64,000 nucleotides of DNA from Chitinophagaceae bacterium (GCA_019638625.1 JAHBTK010000008.1:124001-188000), one strand, 5' to 3'. Positions 44,704 through 53,832 are shown, counted from the stretch's first letter. The notes: a model not told the origin generated them from the sequence alone. A program made the numbers and translations.

Positions 44704-44925
44704 AGAACTATATTTTAAAACAGTAAAACTAATATTATGAGCACAAAAATACTAAAATATTTGGCAGGCTTCTGTCGCCCGTTACGCATTTTATTTGTCA
44801 ATAGCATCTATAGTATATGCAAACGCCTATAACCCCGGCATTTGGTGCGTTCTGAAAAATCATGAAGGTCTTTTTTATTGCAGCGTCTTCTACCTTTGCC
44901 GGAATTGAATCCTTTTCTCCAGATA

Positions 44926-46563
44926 TCAAATAGGCGGAAGCCCCAATTCCTTTAAAAATTGATTGTGTTCGTCTGTATGGGTTTTAATACTATTATTTAT
45001 TGAGGTTAGTTTTTCATTTACCTCTTTCAGGTCAATTTTTGTTTCCTCAACAGAAGTGCTTACATACCTTGAAATATTCAGGTTATAGCCATTCTTTTCG
45101 ATTTCGTCCATCGAAACCCTGCGGGCATATCTTTCAATATGTTCCGGTCTGAACTGATAGGCTTTCACTATATCGTCTATGTGCTCTTCTTCTAAAGAGT
45201 TTTGCCTTTTCCCGGGTTTAAAGCGCTCACTGGCATTGATGAACAACACATCTTCCTGTTTCTTACATTTTTTCAAGACCAAAATGCATACGGGAATTCC
45301 CGTAGAGTAAAACAGGTTGGAAGGCAAACCTATGACGGTATCAATATGATTGTCTTTTAACAACTTGGTGCGTATCCTTTCTTCGGCGCCACCACGGAAT
45401 AAAACGCCGTGTGGCAGTATGATCGCCATTGTACCTTCTTTTCCCAGAAAGTGGAACCCGTGTAATAAAAAAGCGAAGTCTGCGGCAGATTTGGGCGCCA
45501 GGCCATAACCCTTGAAGCGAAAATCTTCTGCCAGGGTGTCGTTGGGTTCCCAGCGCAGGCTGAAAGGGGGATTGGCTACCACAGCATCAAATTCTATTTT
45601 TTTGCTCGGGTTCATTTCATTGAGTAGCGACCAATGATTTTCCAGCGTGTCTCCGTGGAATATCTCGAACTCGGTATCCTTCATACCGTGCAGCAGCATA
45701 TTCATGCGGGCAAGGTTGTAGGTAGTGATGTTTTTTTCCTGCCCGTAAATTTTTCCGATCGTGCCGCCATTCTCCTTCATTCGCTTTCTTACATTCAGTA
45801 ATAGGGAGCCGGAACCGCAGGCAAAATCCAATACTCTGTTTAGCTTCTTTTTAGGACCGGTCGAATTGGAAGGGTCCTGGCTATCCAGTATAACGATCTT
45901 AGAGAGGATGGTAGATATTTGCTGAGGCGTATAAAACTCTCCGGCCTTTTTTCCTGAACCTGCTGCAAACTGACCTATCAAATATTCATAAGCATCACCA
46001 AGCGTGTCGGAATCTGTGGAAAAATCGGCTATACCCTCGGCAATTTTCTGGATAATGGTACAGAGTTTTTTGTTTCTGTCTTTAGGTGTTTTGCCTAATT
46101 TTTCTGAATTCAGGTTTATTTCAGAAAACAAACCCTGAAAAGTACTTTCAAAAGAATCGTTCTCTATGTATCGAAATCCTCTTTCGAGCGTTTTTAACAA
46201 TTCATCGCTTTGAATACGAGCCAATTCTATAATGTTACCCCACAAATGTTTTGGCTTGATAACATAATGGACCTTTCTACGCATTTGTTTTTCAAAGTCA
46301 GCCACATCCGCCTCGTTTTCCTTATACCAAATCTCTAAAGGTGTGTTTGCCTTAAGTTTTGCCATAACATCCTTAGGAGTATTATCTGGATAATCTTTCC
46401 CCAATTCCTTTTTTGCTGCTTCTTCATAATTGAAAGATAGATACCGCAAGAATAAAAACGAAAGCATATAATCACGGAAATCATCCGCATTCATCGCTCC
46501 TCTTAACGCATCTGCTATATTCCAAAGGGTTTTACCCAGTTGTTGTTGGTCTTTTTGTGTCAT
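44926..46563 (-). CDS. hsdM: type I restriction-modification methyltransferase subunit
   Basis: HsdM methylates adenine in the site recognised by HsdS. The 545-residue protein has the N-terminal HsdM helical domain (LWNIADALRGAMNADDFRDY), then the SAM-binding motif I VLDFACGSGSLLLN at about 244-257 and the catalytic NPPF at 331-334 of an N6-adenine methylase. The C-terminal region has ERFKPGKRQNSLEEEHIDDI typical of HsdM. Its ATG overlaps the prrC-like stop by 4 bases, making it the last gene of an hsdR-hsdS-prrC-hsdM operon. Confidence 0.96.
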   Translation of the reverse strand: MTQKDQQQLGKTLWNIADALRGAMNADDFRDYMLSFLFLRYLSFNYEEAAKKELGKDYPDNTPKDVMAKLKANTPLEIWYKENEADVADFEKQMRRKVHYVIKPKHLWGNIIELARIQSDELLKTLERGFRYIENDSFESTFQGLFSEINLNSEKLGKTPKDRNKKLCTIIQKIAEGIADFSTDSDTLGDAYEYLIGQFAAGSGKKAGEFYTPQQISTILSKIVILDSQDPSNSTGPKKKLNRVLDFACGSGSLLLNVRKRMKENGGTIGKIYGQEKNITTYNLARMNMLLHGMKDTEFEIFHGDTLENHWSLLNEMNPSKKIEFDAVVANPPFSLRWEPNDTLAEDFRFKGYGLAPKSAADFAFLLHGFHFLGKEGTMAIILPHGVLFRGGAEERIRTKLLKDNHIDTVIGLPSNLFYSTGIPVCILVLKKCKKQEDVLFINASERFKPGKRQNSLEEEHIDDIVKAYQFRPEHIERYARRVSMDEIEKNGYNLNISRYVSTSVEETKIDLKEVNEKLTSINNSIKTHTDEHNQFLKELGLPPI

Positions 46564-47699
46564 TCTGTTTCTGTTTCAGTTTCCTCTCTAAATATTTCCG
46601 GGAAATAGAACTCATATTTAGCAAGAAAACCATTTAAGATTCTTTTAAAAAGCTCTTTATTGTCCTCACCCATTTCTACGGGGTCGAAAATTGAGTATTT
46701 ACCATGACTGAATAGCTGCAATGCCCGTTCAAAAAGCACTTCGTCTTCTAATCCATCTATACATTTGTCAATTTTGTCATAACCGAAAAAAGCTGCTGTT
46801 TTTTCCAGGATACTTCTCAAAGCATTAAAATGATAGGTATAAATTCTATTGGATTCAACAACCTGCTTTAGTTCGCTAAGCGTAGCAATATGGTGAAAAA
46901 AAGGAGTATCGCCGGTATCCTGTAAGGCGTATCCGTTGGGTTCTTTAAAATGTAAAAAATAGCGTTTGTTCTTTACTTTTCTTCCAAATTCATTAAACAG
47001 TACATTAAAAAATAAGCTATGGTGGGTTGAGATCACTGTTTTGATCGCATTGTCTTCCCTGGTGAGCAAACTGGCCAGATCACAGGCTACGGCAATCGCA
47101 TTGTTTTCATCAAGGGATGATATGGGGTCATCAATATAGATATACTTTACCCAGTTGTAGGCAGGGTCTTTGTCTATTGCCAGTTCACAAATGGCAAGAA
47201 AGAAACACCAGATAAACAGGTTTTCCTCACCTCTTGAAATTTTTATATTCTCTATGGTTTGTTCAGCGCCGTCAATAATGATACTTCTCGAAAATGTGAC
47301 GGTGGAAGTCTCATAATTGATGTTAAAGTTTAAATCAACATAATTGTGAAAGAAAGATTCGATCTTAACATCCAGGTCTAATTCATGTAGCCCGTTAAAA
47401 AATGCAGAATCTGCATTCAGCCTGATAAACCGGATGGTATCGTTTTCCAGATCGTTATTCCATGAAAAAAGGTCTTCTGTAAAGGCATTAAAATACAAAG
47501 TATCCCGAGAAATTACATTGCCGTCATTATCAAATACCTTGCCGGCTTGTTTAAATTCCATGGAGAGCCTGGTTTTGCCGGTACCGTTGTGGGCAAAAAA
47601 TAACACTAAGTCTTTCAACGGTCGATGATCGCCGGTTAGATCCCTCCGGAAATGCTGCGCTACTTCGGCCAGACTGTTGAAATTTATTAGTGTACTCAT
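46560..47699 (-). CDS. prrC: PrrC-family anticodon nuclease
   Basis: PrrC is a latent tRNA-Lys anticodon nuclease held silent by a type I restriction complex and released when phage inhibit restriction. The 379-residue protein matches from end to end: P-loop FFAHNGTGKTRLS (K42), YFNAFTEDLFSWNNDL, the ABC-like signature KISRGEENLFIW near 155, Walker B YIYIDDPISSLDENN at 186-200, and STHHSLFFNVLFNEF. The nuclease triad is conserved: R295 and E299 in ALRSILEKTAAFFGY and H332 in LFSHGKYS (R-x3-E spacing as in E. coli PrrC). No zinc-hook insert, so it is PrrC and not RloC. It lies between hsdS (3-base gap) and hsdM (4-base overlap). Confidence 0.88.
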   Translation of the reverse strand: MSTLINFNSLAEVAQHFRRDLTGDHRPLKDLVLFFAHNGTGKTRLSMEFKQAGKVFDNDGNVISRDTLYFNAFTEDLFSWNNDLENDTIRFIRLNADSAFFNGLHELDLDVKIESFFHNYVDLNFNINYETSTVTFSRSIIIDGAEQTIENIKISRGEENLFIWCFFLAICELAIDKDPAYNWVKYIYIDDPISSLDENNAIAVACDLASLLTREDNAIKTVISTHHSLFFNVLFNEFGRKVKNKRYFLHFKEPNGYALQDTGDTPFFHHIATLSELKQVVESNRIYTYHFNALRSILEKTAAFFGYDKIDKCIDGLEDEVLFERALQLFSHGKYSIFDPVEMGEDNKELFKRILNGFLAKYEFYFPEIFREETETETE

Positions 47700-47702
47700 G
47701 CT

Positions 47703-49019
47703 CTAATCGTTCATTTTAGGAAACAAACCCTGCATCAGTCCTTTTTTATGGAGCTTCAATTGGTCAATTTTCTCAGCTTGTGCAAAAATTAGTTTATCCA
47801 AAGCTGAAAAACAGCCTGCTATCTTTTGTTGCTCCGTAAGTGTTTGTGGCATTGTTAATTTGACCAATTTTAATTCATCTAGCCCAATCCTTTTTCTTGT
47901 TGATCCTGTTGCTTTCTTTTCAATAGATTCTCGAATGCGTTTTGAATTTAATAAAGAAAATATAAAGTATTTTGAGTGTTTTTTCTCATTTACGACTACC
48001 CTTATTCCATCCGAGGCCATAACACATCTTTCTAAATAGTTAGGGATAATACAAGCTCTTCCTACCGGGTCTCCCATCTTTGATAGGATTATTTCTCCTG
48101 AGTAGATGTTACAACTTAGCAATTCATCGGCCTTTTCCTCCGAAGTATATATTTTGTAGTCATTATTGAATTCGCCATCACCAATATTTTGAAGTTGTAT
48201 AATTCGAATTCCTTTTTTTGTATAATCGCTAGCCTTTAGGTTTGAACCAAAAGGTCCTCCTGTAAAGCTCCATTTCACTTCTGTATCGGTTGTATCAATT
48301 AGTTTTTTCTCCACCCACTCACCATCCTTTGCAAATTCCTTAAACCGATATTTAGGTACTTTTTCACCTTCCTGCGGAAAAAGGTTTTGCATCAGTCCCT
48401 TTTTGTGGTCTTTGAGTAAGTCCAGCTTTTGGCTATGGGCTGCAATTACTTCATCTAAGGATGAAAGACAGGAGGCGATTTTTTGTTGTTCCTGGCGTTT
48501 AGGAATAGGTAGTTTTAGATTCAAAAATGCTCCTTTGGATATGTTATACCTTGTGCTTCCTTGTGCTAGTGCAGTAATAGATTTTCGGTAAAAGGGGCTA
48601 TGGAATAGATAGCGTGAAAATTGTGGTAGAGTATCCTTTAAACTAAATGGTCTCAATGAAAAGCAAAAACTATTCAGGTAGGTTTCCTCTTTAGGTGAAT
48701 CAATTAAAACAGATGCAAAACCAACTTCATTAGCTGTTTCAGAGGAAGTAGTAAACAAAATATCTCCCTTTTGCAAGGCATTTTGATTTTCATTCCCATT
48801 GATTCGCACCTTGCCACATTTTTGAAAATCAATAGTAGAACTGTCAAAAACTTGTTTGTAAGTTACATATGACTTACCCGTTCCAAAGTCTTCTCCACTT
48901 TTACCTGTCAACCCATTTATGGTTTCCCCAAGTTCATAAATTTTCTTTTCACTCCATTCTCCCTCATTCTTAAAATTTGGAAAACGTAATACGGGTATCA
49001 ATTCTTTTTTCTTATTCAT
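47703..49019 (-). CDS. hsdS: type I restriction specificity subunit
   Basis: HsdS carries two target-recognition domains that choose the bipartite DNA site. The 438-residue protein shows two halves, each ending in a conserved helical repeat. The first, at about 177-215, contains QQKIASCLSSLDEVIAAHSQ then LKDHKKGLMQNLFP. The second, at about 396-434, contains QQKIAGCFSALDKLIFAQAE then LKLHKKGLMQGLFP. The first target domain (20-170) and the second (235-390) are unlike each other, so the site should be asymmetric. It overlaps hsdR by 8 bases and is followed 3 bases later by the prrC-like gene. Confidence 0.95.
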   Translation of the reverse strand: MNKKKELIPVLRFPNFKNEGEWSEKKIYELGETINGLTGKSGEDFGTGKSYVTYKQVFDSSTIDFQKCGKVRINGNENQNALQKGDILFTTSSETANEVGFASVLIDSPKEETYLNSFCFSLRPFSLKDTLPQFSRYLFHSPFYRKSITALAQGSTRYNISKGAFLNLKLPIPKRQEQQKIASCLSSLDEVIAAHSQKLDLLKDHKKGLMQNLFPQEGEKVPKYRFKEFAKDGEWVEKKLIDTTDTEVKWSFTGGPFGSNLKASDYTKKGIRIIQLQNIGDGEFNNDYKIYTSEEKADELLSCNIYSGEIILSKMGDPVGRACIIPNYLERCVMASDGIRVVVNEKKHSKYFIFSLLNSKRIRESIEKKATGSTRKRIGLDELKLVKLTMPQTLTEQQKIAGCFSALDKLIFAQAEKIDQLKLHKKGLMQGLFPKMND

Positions 49020-52000
49020 ATGCTGCTAACCCAGAAATTTCACGCCCTTGGGCAAGTTTTTTTAATTGTGGTACCAGGTCTTCCATCAGCGCCAGCTCTT
49101 TTACCCTTCGTTCTTTCCAGCTCAGCTCTAACGGCTCCAAAAGATCGGTAAGGTTTTCTCCGTCAAAGATCATCCGGCTCATGATGGTTTCTACAAAGGC
49201 TTTCAGGTCTGCGGTTCGCAACCCGTGTTTGTTCGCAATGGCAGCCAGCTCTTTATTGTATTTGTCATCTTTAAATGTATCGTAACCCTTACGCAGGGTT
49301 TCTACATCTTGTGCAATCTCCCAGTCCAGGCTATTGATATATTCCGTTAGATCTTCCTGCTCGTCCATCAGGTTGGCATTAGCGCTCAGCAGGCTTATTA
49401 CCTGTGCCTTGGTCATTTTTTGCCTAGCAGGTTTCTTTTGGGTGCTGTCGGCAACCAGGTTCATTATGTAGTCATAGTCAATCACGGCAGAAGCAAACAA
49501 CACGAATTCAAAATCCAGTTGCAGAATTTCTTGTGGCGCCTGGTCGCCCTCTTTCTCCTGTATTCCCCGCAACTGCTTGGCAGTTTCTATGTAGGAGCTT
49601 CTGAACTCCTGCAAAGTTTCCCTGGGCAAAATGGCTTCAATGGTTTCCTTTTGTTCTTCGTCCAGGTCGGTGTATTGATCCAGTTGGGTCTTAAGCCGTT
49701 GCACTTCTTTAAAGTTCTTTACAAAAGCTATTCGCGCAGCATCCCCTCTCAGGTTATACACCTGCTGCGGCTCGCTTACCAGGTGATGATCCTGCATAAA
49801 CGCTCCCAGCTTCTCAACGGCCTTTTTGTATTTGTCAATTACTGCAGGGGCAGGGTCTACCAGCCATATTTCCTTAGCACGTCCGTTCTCTTCCCCGGAG
49901 AAAAGAGCAATGGCCTGGTTTACGGCTTCCTGCTGTGAACGGAAGTCTAAAATATTACCATAAGGTTTGGTGTCGTTCAGCACACGATTGGTTCGGGAGA
50001 ATGCCTGTATCAACCCGTGGTATTTCAGGTTTTTGTCCACATACAAGGTATTCAGGTATTTGCTGTCAAACCCCGTAAGTAACATATCTACCACGATGGT
50101 AACGTCAATTTTGTTTTTATGCGGATAATCCTGGTTGCTGTATTGCTGATCTTTTATACGACTTTGCACATCCTGGTAATACAGGTCAAACTCGTTGATG
50201 CTGTGATTGGTGCCAAACTGTTTGTTATAATCGGCAATGATCTCAATGAGCGCTTTTTCCTTCTCTTCCGGATTTTGCTTGTTGTCTTCTTTTTCCTGGC
50301 TCAGGTCTTCCTGGAGCTGTTTGATGTCAGCCGCGTTTTTCTGGCTTTGCTGGTCGCCTTCTTTGGCGATCAGTTGCGCAGGAGGGGAGAACACACAGGC
50401 AATGTTCAACGGAACGTAGTCAGGATCTTCTGCCTGCTTCTTCTTTTGTATTTCTTTGAATAGCCGGTGGTATTCAATAGCGTTGTTGATAGAAGCCGTT
50501 GCCAACAGGGCATTGAAACGCCTTGAATTGGTGGCGGCATTGTGTTTGTCTACAATGGCTTCTACCACAGCCTGCTGTGCAATGGGCTCTCCGGGTTTGG
50601 CATTTTGCGTACCTTTTCCTTTGAAATAATCAATGTGAAAACGCAATACGTTTTTATCGTCTATAGCATGAGTGATGGTATAGGCGTGTAATAACTTTTC
50701 AAAAATATCCTGCGTGGTTTTATAGGAGGCATATTCCCCTTCCCGGATGTTGTATGTAGCATTTTTATCAAAAATGGGCGTACCTGTAAAACCGAATAGT
50801 TGCGCATTCGGAAAAAACTCCTTAATAGCTTTATGATTGTCGCCAAACTGCGAACGGTGGCACTCATCGAAGATGAAAACCATTCGCTTATTTTTTAAAG
50901 GCTCTAGTCGCTCCTTATAGGTTTCTTTACCGCTTTTTTCTTTCGCTTTGTTACGCTTGCTATTTTCGTCCAGCGCCAATCCCAGCTTTTGAATAGTGGT
51001 AACGATCACTTTATCGGCATAGTCGGTTGAAAGTAAACGCCTGACCAGGGTTTCAGTATTGGTGTTTTCTTCCACGCTGCCTTCCTGGAATTTGTTGAAC
51101 TCTTCGCGGGTTTGCCGGTCAAGGTCTTTCCTGTCTACCACAAACAGGCATTTGTCAATATCGGGATTATCTTTCAATAAGGTAGAAGCCTTGAAAGAAG
51201 TGAGGGTTTTACCGCTACCGGTGGTATGCCATATGTACCCGTTTCCCCGGTTGTCGTTAATGCAGTCTACTATGGCTTTTACCGCATAGATCTGGTAGGG
51301 GCGCATGACGAGCAGCTTCTGTTCGCTTTCTACCAGTACCATGTATTTACTGATCATTTCGCCCAGCGTACACTTGGATAAGAATATCTCCGAGAAATCG
51401 TACAGGTTATTGATCTTTTTGTTATCCCTGTCTGCTAATTCATTTACCGGCAGAAACTGTTCGTCTGCGTTGAAGGCGAAATGTTGGTTTTTGTTATTAG
51501 CAAAATAGAGGGTACGGCTCACATTGCTTACGATAAACAACTGCATAAAGCAAAGCAGCGAATTGCCATAGCCATTGCCCGGCTCATTTTTATAATCCAC
51601 GATCTGCTGCATGGCTTTGCGGTGAGAGATATCACCCTTCTTTAATTCGATCTGTACTACAGGCAAGCCGTTGATGAGCAAAATGATGTCGTAACGTTGA
51701 TGACTGTTCTCGGTGTTGATCCGTAATTGGTTGATCACTTCAAAGTCGTTCTTGCACCAGTCTTTATTGTTTACAAGCGTATAATGCAGGGGCGTTCCAT
51801 CCTCACGCTGGAAGTATTGTCTTTCGCGCAGAAGTTTGGAGGCAACAAAAACGTCCGGGCTGATGATATCTTCCCTAAGCCTTAAAAACTCATTCTCTGT
51901 CAGCCGGACACGATTGAGCGCTTCAAATTTGACTTTGAAGTTTTGCTCGAGCGTTTTCCTGTCAACTATATCAGGGCGATAGGTATACTTCAACGCTTCG

Positions 52001-52044
52001 AGCTGCCTGACAAGGTTGTTTTCTATGTGGTTTTCTTTAACCAT
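49012..52044 (-). CDS. hsdR: type I restriction endonuclease subunit
   Basis: ATP-driven translocase/nuclease of the system. The 1010-residue protein has a PD-(D/E)xK nuclease at the N-terminus (D119 in QRYDIILLIN, E133-x-K135 in VVQIELKKGD). A superfamily 2 helicase core follows: Walker A HTTGSGKTLTSFKAS near 273-287, DECH at 393-396 in FIFDECHRSQFGD, FGFTGTPIF and the motif VI-like IQAFSRTNRVLND. The C-terminal helical part presumably contacts HsdM/HsdS. All core motifs are intact, so it should be active. It is the first structural gene of the operon, 47 bases after the XRE gene. Confidence 0.96.
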   Translation of the reverse strand: MVKENHIENNLVRQLEALKYTYRPDIVDRKTLEQNFKVKFEALNRVRLTENEFLRLREDIISPDVFVASKLLRERQYFQREDGTPLHYTLVNNKDWCKNDFEVINQLRINTENSHQRYDIILLINGLPVVQIELKKGDISHRKAMQQIVDYKNEPGNGYGNSLLCFMQLFIVSNVSRTLYFANNKNQHFAFNADEQFLPVNELADRDNKKINNLYDFSEIFLSKCTLGEMISKYMVLVESEQKLLVMRPYQIYAVKAIVDCINDNRGNGYIWHTTGSGKTLTSFKASTLLKDNPDIDKCLFVVDRKDLDRQTREEFNKFQEGSVEENTNTETLVRRLLSTDYADKVIVTTIQKLGLALDENSKRNKAKEKSGKETYKERLEPLKNKRMVFIFDECHRSQFGDNHKAIKEFFPNAQLFGFTGTPIFDKNATYNIREGEYASYKTTQDIFEKLLHAYTITHAIDDKNVLRFHIDYFKGKGTQNAKPGEPIAQQAVVEAIVDKHNAATNSRRFNALLATASINNAIEYHRLFKEIQKKKQAEDPDYVPLNIACVFSPPAQLIAKEGDQQSQKNAADIKQLQEDLSQEKEDNKQNPEEKEKALIEIIADYNKQFGTNHSINEFDLYYQDVQSRIKDQQYSNQDYPHKNKIDVTIVVDMLLTGFDSKYLNTLYVDKNLKYHGLIQAFSRTNRVLNDTKPYGNILDFRSQQEAVNQAIALFSGEENGRAKEIWLVDPAPAVIDKYKKAVEKLGAFMQDHHLVSEPQQVYNLRGDAARIAFVKNFKEVQRLKTQLDQYTDLDEEQKETIEAILPRETLQEFRSSYIETAKQLRGIQEKEGDQAPQEILQLDFEFVLFASAVIDYDYIMNLVADSTQKKPARQKMTKAQVISLLSANANLMDEQEDLTEYINSLDWEIAQDVETLRKGYDTFKDDKYNKELAAIANKHGLRTADLKAFVETIMSRMIFDGENLTDLLEPLELSWKERRVKELALMEDLVPQLKKLAQGREISGLAAYE

Positions 52045-52091
52045 TCAAATATTATGTTTCATTTTGGGCTACTATAGCAATATATGATATG

Positions 52092-52304
52092 TTACCTGGA
52101 CTTCGGCACCAACAATTCACATACATCTACCCCCAATACTTCCGCAATATCAAACAATATTTCGAGGGTTGGTTGCTGGTCATTGGTACACCATTTTGAA
52201 ATAGTACTCTTATTCTTACCTAATTTCTCAGCAAGCCATAGGTTGGTCTTATCCTTATCAGCCAGCACGCTTTTGATCCTGTTGAGTATTCTTTTTTCTG
52301 CCAT
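52092..52304 (-). CDS. XRE-family helix-turn-helix regulator of the restriction locus
   Basis: A 70-residue single-domain regulator. NLWLAEKLGKNKSTISKWCT is the helix-turn-helix, followed by QPTLEILFDIAEVLGVDVCE and a LLVP ending, as in restriction controller and Cro/CI-type proteins. ATG 52304 is chosen (MAEKRILNRIK); ATG 52325 would add seven residues. It precedes hsdR by 47 bases on the same strand, so it probably controls the operon and itself. A candidate operator (52372-52390) lies upstream. Confidence 0.88.
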   Translation of the reverse strand: MAEKRILNRIKSVLADKDKTNLWLAEKLGKNKSTISKWCTNDQQPTLEILFDIAEVLGVDVCELLVPKSR

Positions 52305-52371
52305 TTTAATAGTGTATTTCACCATTTAATCAGCAATATAGGAAACTCGGCAGACGGCTAGTTTAGCATAA

Positions 52372-52390
52372 AATTCTGTTTTTCAGAATT
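52372..52390. promoter_or_regulatory. candidate operator for the XRE regulator
   Basis: Inverted repeat AATTCTG-TTTTT-CAGAATT with perfect 7-base arms, 68 bases upstream of the XRE ATG. A further half-site TTTCTG occurs near 52414. The layout is like C-boxes of restriction controllers, but the binding protein is inferred from position only. Confidence 0.4.
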
Positions 52391-52517
52391 AAATACTATA
52401 ATTTATTTAATAAATTTCTGTATTTCGAAAATAATTGCCTGTCTTGAGTGTGAATTTAAAAATTATTACTACAATCCTTTGCGATATAGTTGCAGGTGCT
52501 GTATGAGAGAAGAAAGT

Positions 52518-52569
52518 AAACCTATAAGGTTTGCCGGGCGGGGTGCTGCGCTGCCAACCTTATAGGTTT
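52518..52569. repeat. REP-like inverted-repeat element, copy A
   Basis: Arms AAACCTATAAGGTT (52518-52531) and AACCTTATAGGTTT (52556-52569) are exact reverse complements around a 24-base GC-rich spacer. An almost identical copy lies at 53689-53739, so the RhuM-Fic gene sits between two copies. Its right end (TTTTTG) also supplies the TTG of a possible promoter, TTG - 19 bases - TAACTTTA (52592-52599), for that gene. Confidence 0.75.
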
Positions 52570-52615
52570 TTGTTGCTATTTACAAGTAAACTAACTTTAT
52601 TTAATCTGAACAGGT

Positions 52616-53599
52616 ATGGAAAACGGGAATATCATTATATATCAGTCACCTGACGGACAGACATCTATTGATGTGACATTGGAAAATGAGACTGTATGGT
52701 TGACCCAGAAGCAAATTGCTGAACTTTTTGGGATCCAGCGGCCTGCTATCACCAAACACCTGGGTAATATATTTAAAATCAGTGAATTAGATGAAAATTC
52801 AGTATGTTCCGTTTTGGAACATACTGCGGCAGATGGGAAAAAGTATGAAACAAAATATTACAATTTAGATGCAGTTCTGTCTGTTGGGTATCGCGTTAAT
52901 TCCAAAAACGCGACCCAATTCCGTATATGGGCTAATAAGGTTCTGAAGGAATACCTGGTGAAAGGCTATTCCCTGAACGAAAAACGCCTGCAGGAGAAAA
53001 CACAACAATTCGATGCATTGAAACAAACCGTCCAGTTGTTGAGCAATGTGCTGGAGTCAAAGCCGCTAAGTTCGGACGAAGCCGGCGGATTGCTCAAAGT
53101 CCTGACCGATTATACGTATGCGCTGGATGTGCTGGACAAATATGATCACCGCACTTTAACTGTAGAAGCCACCCATAAAACACCATCCTTTATCGCCACT
53201 TATGAGGGAGCCATGAAAGCGATACATGGTCTGAAGGAAAAATTCGGCGGCAGCAGCCTGTTCGGTAATGAAAAGGACGAATCTTTCAAAAGCTCCATCG
53301 CAACCATTTATCAATCTTTCGGCGGGAACGATCTCTATCCCAGCGTGGAAGAAAAAGCAGCAAACCTTCTTTATTTTATCGTGAAAAACCATTCTTTCTC
53401 CGACGGAAATAAACGGATCGCGGCTTTTTTGTTTGTATGGTTCCTGGATAAAAACGGGATGTTATACCGGGAAGGTGACACAAAACGCATTGCGGATAAT
53501 GCGCTGGTTGCCCTTACGCTCATGATAGCAGAAAGCAAACCGGATGAAAAAGATATTATGACCCGGGTAGTGGTAAACCTGATCAACGGCTATAATTAA
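52616..53599 (+). CDS. RhuM-Fic/Doc family protein
   Basis: A 327-residue fusion. The N-terminal RhuM-like domain (about 1-125) has VWLTQKQIAELFGIQRPAIT then KHLGNIFKISELDE, and YYNLDAVLSVGYRVNSKNAT. A helical linker follows, then a C-terminal Fic/Doc domain (about 200-320) with the active-site loop H259-SFSDGNKR267 in KNHSFSDGNKRIAAF. The GNKR rather than GNGR form is like Doc, which phosphorylates rather than AMPylates (family knowledge; activity here is unproven). Such genes are frequent neighbours of type I restriction loci. It is divergent from the XRE gene and flanked by REP-like elements. Confidence 0.88.
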   Translation: MENGNIIIYQSPDGQTSIDVTLENETVWLTQKQIAELFGIQRPAITKHLGNIFKISELDENSVCSVLEHTAADGKKYETKYYNLDAVLSVGYRVNSKNATQFRIWANKVLKEYLVKGYSLNEKRLQEKTQQFDALKQTVQLLSNVLESKPLSSDEAGGLLKVLTDYTYALDVLDKYDHRTLTVEATHKTPSFIATYEGAMKAIHGLKEKFGGSSLFGNEKDESFKSSIATIYQSFGGNDLYPSVEEKAANLLYFIVKNHSFSDGNKRIAAFLFVWFLDKNGMLYREGDTKRIADNALVALTLMIAESKPDEKDIMTRVVVNLINGYN

Positions 53600-53688
53600 A
53601 CTGATGGTGATCAGCCGATACATTACCCCCGCAAAGACCATTCAAAGTGGCATCCCCGACTGACCTCCAAATCGTTCGACAGTGGAGG

Positions 53689-53739
53689 AAACCTATAAGG
53701 TTTGCCGGGCGGGTGCTGCGCTGCCAACCTTATAGGTTT
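53689..53739. repeat. REP-like inverted-repeat element, copy B
   Basis: Same arms as copy A (AAACCTATAAGGTT at 53689-53702, AACCTTATAGGTTT at 53726-53739). The GC-rich spacer is identical apart from one missing G. Confidence 0.75.
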
Positions 53740-53784
53740 TTGTTCAGGTCTGGCTTAGCGCAAAACGCTGCTACCAAACCTGCG

Positions 53785-53832
53785 CCGATTATACGTATGC
53801 GCTGGATGCACCGGACAAATACGATCACCGCC
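53785..53832 (+). pseudogene. duplicated fragment of the RhuM-Fic gene
   Basis: Bases 53785-53832 match 53106-53153 inside the RhuM-Fic gene at 43 of 48 positions, including 24 identical in a row. The fragment corresponds to the linker DYTYALDVLDKYDHR. It follows REP copy B, as the intact gene follows copy A. The simplest reading is a tandem duplication whose second unit has been largely deleted. Confidence 0.65.

Noticed and set aside
46560..47699. RloC or a generic AAA ATPase
   Set aside because: There is no long coiled coil with a zinc-hook CxxC, and the sequence blocks and size match PrrC.
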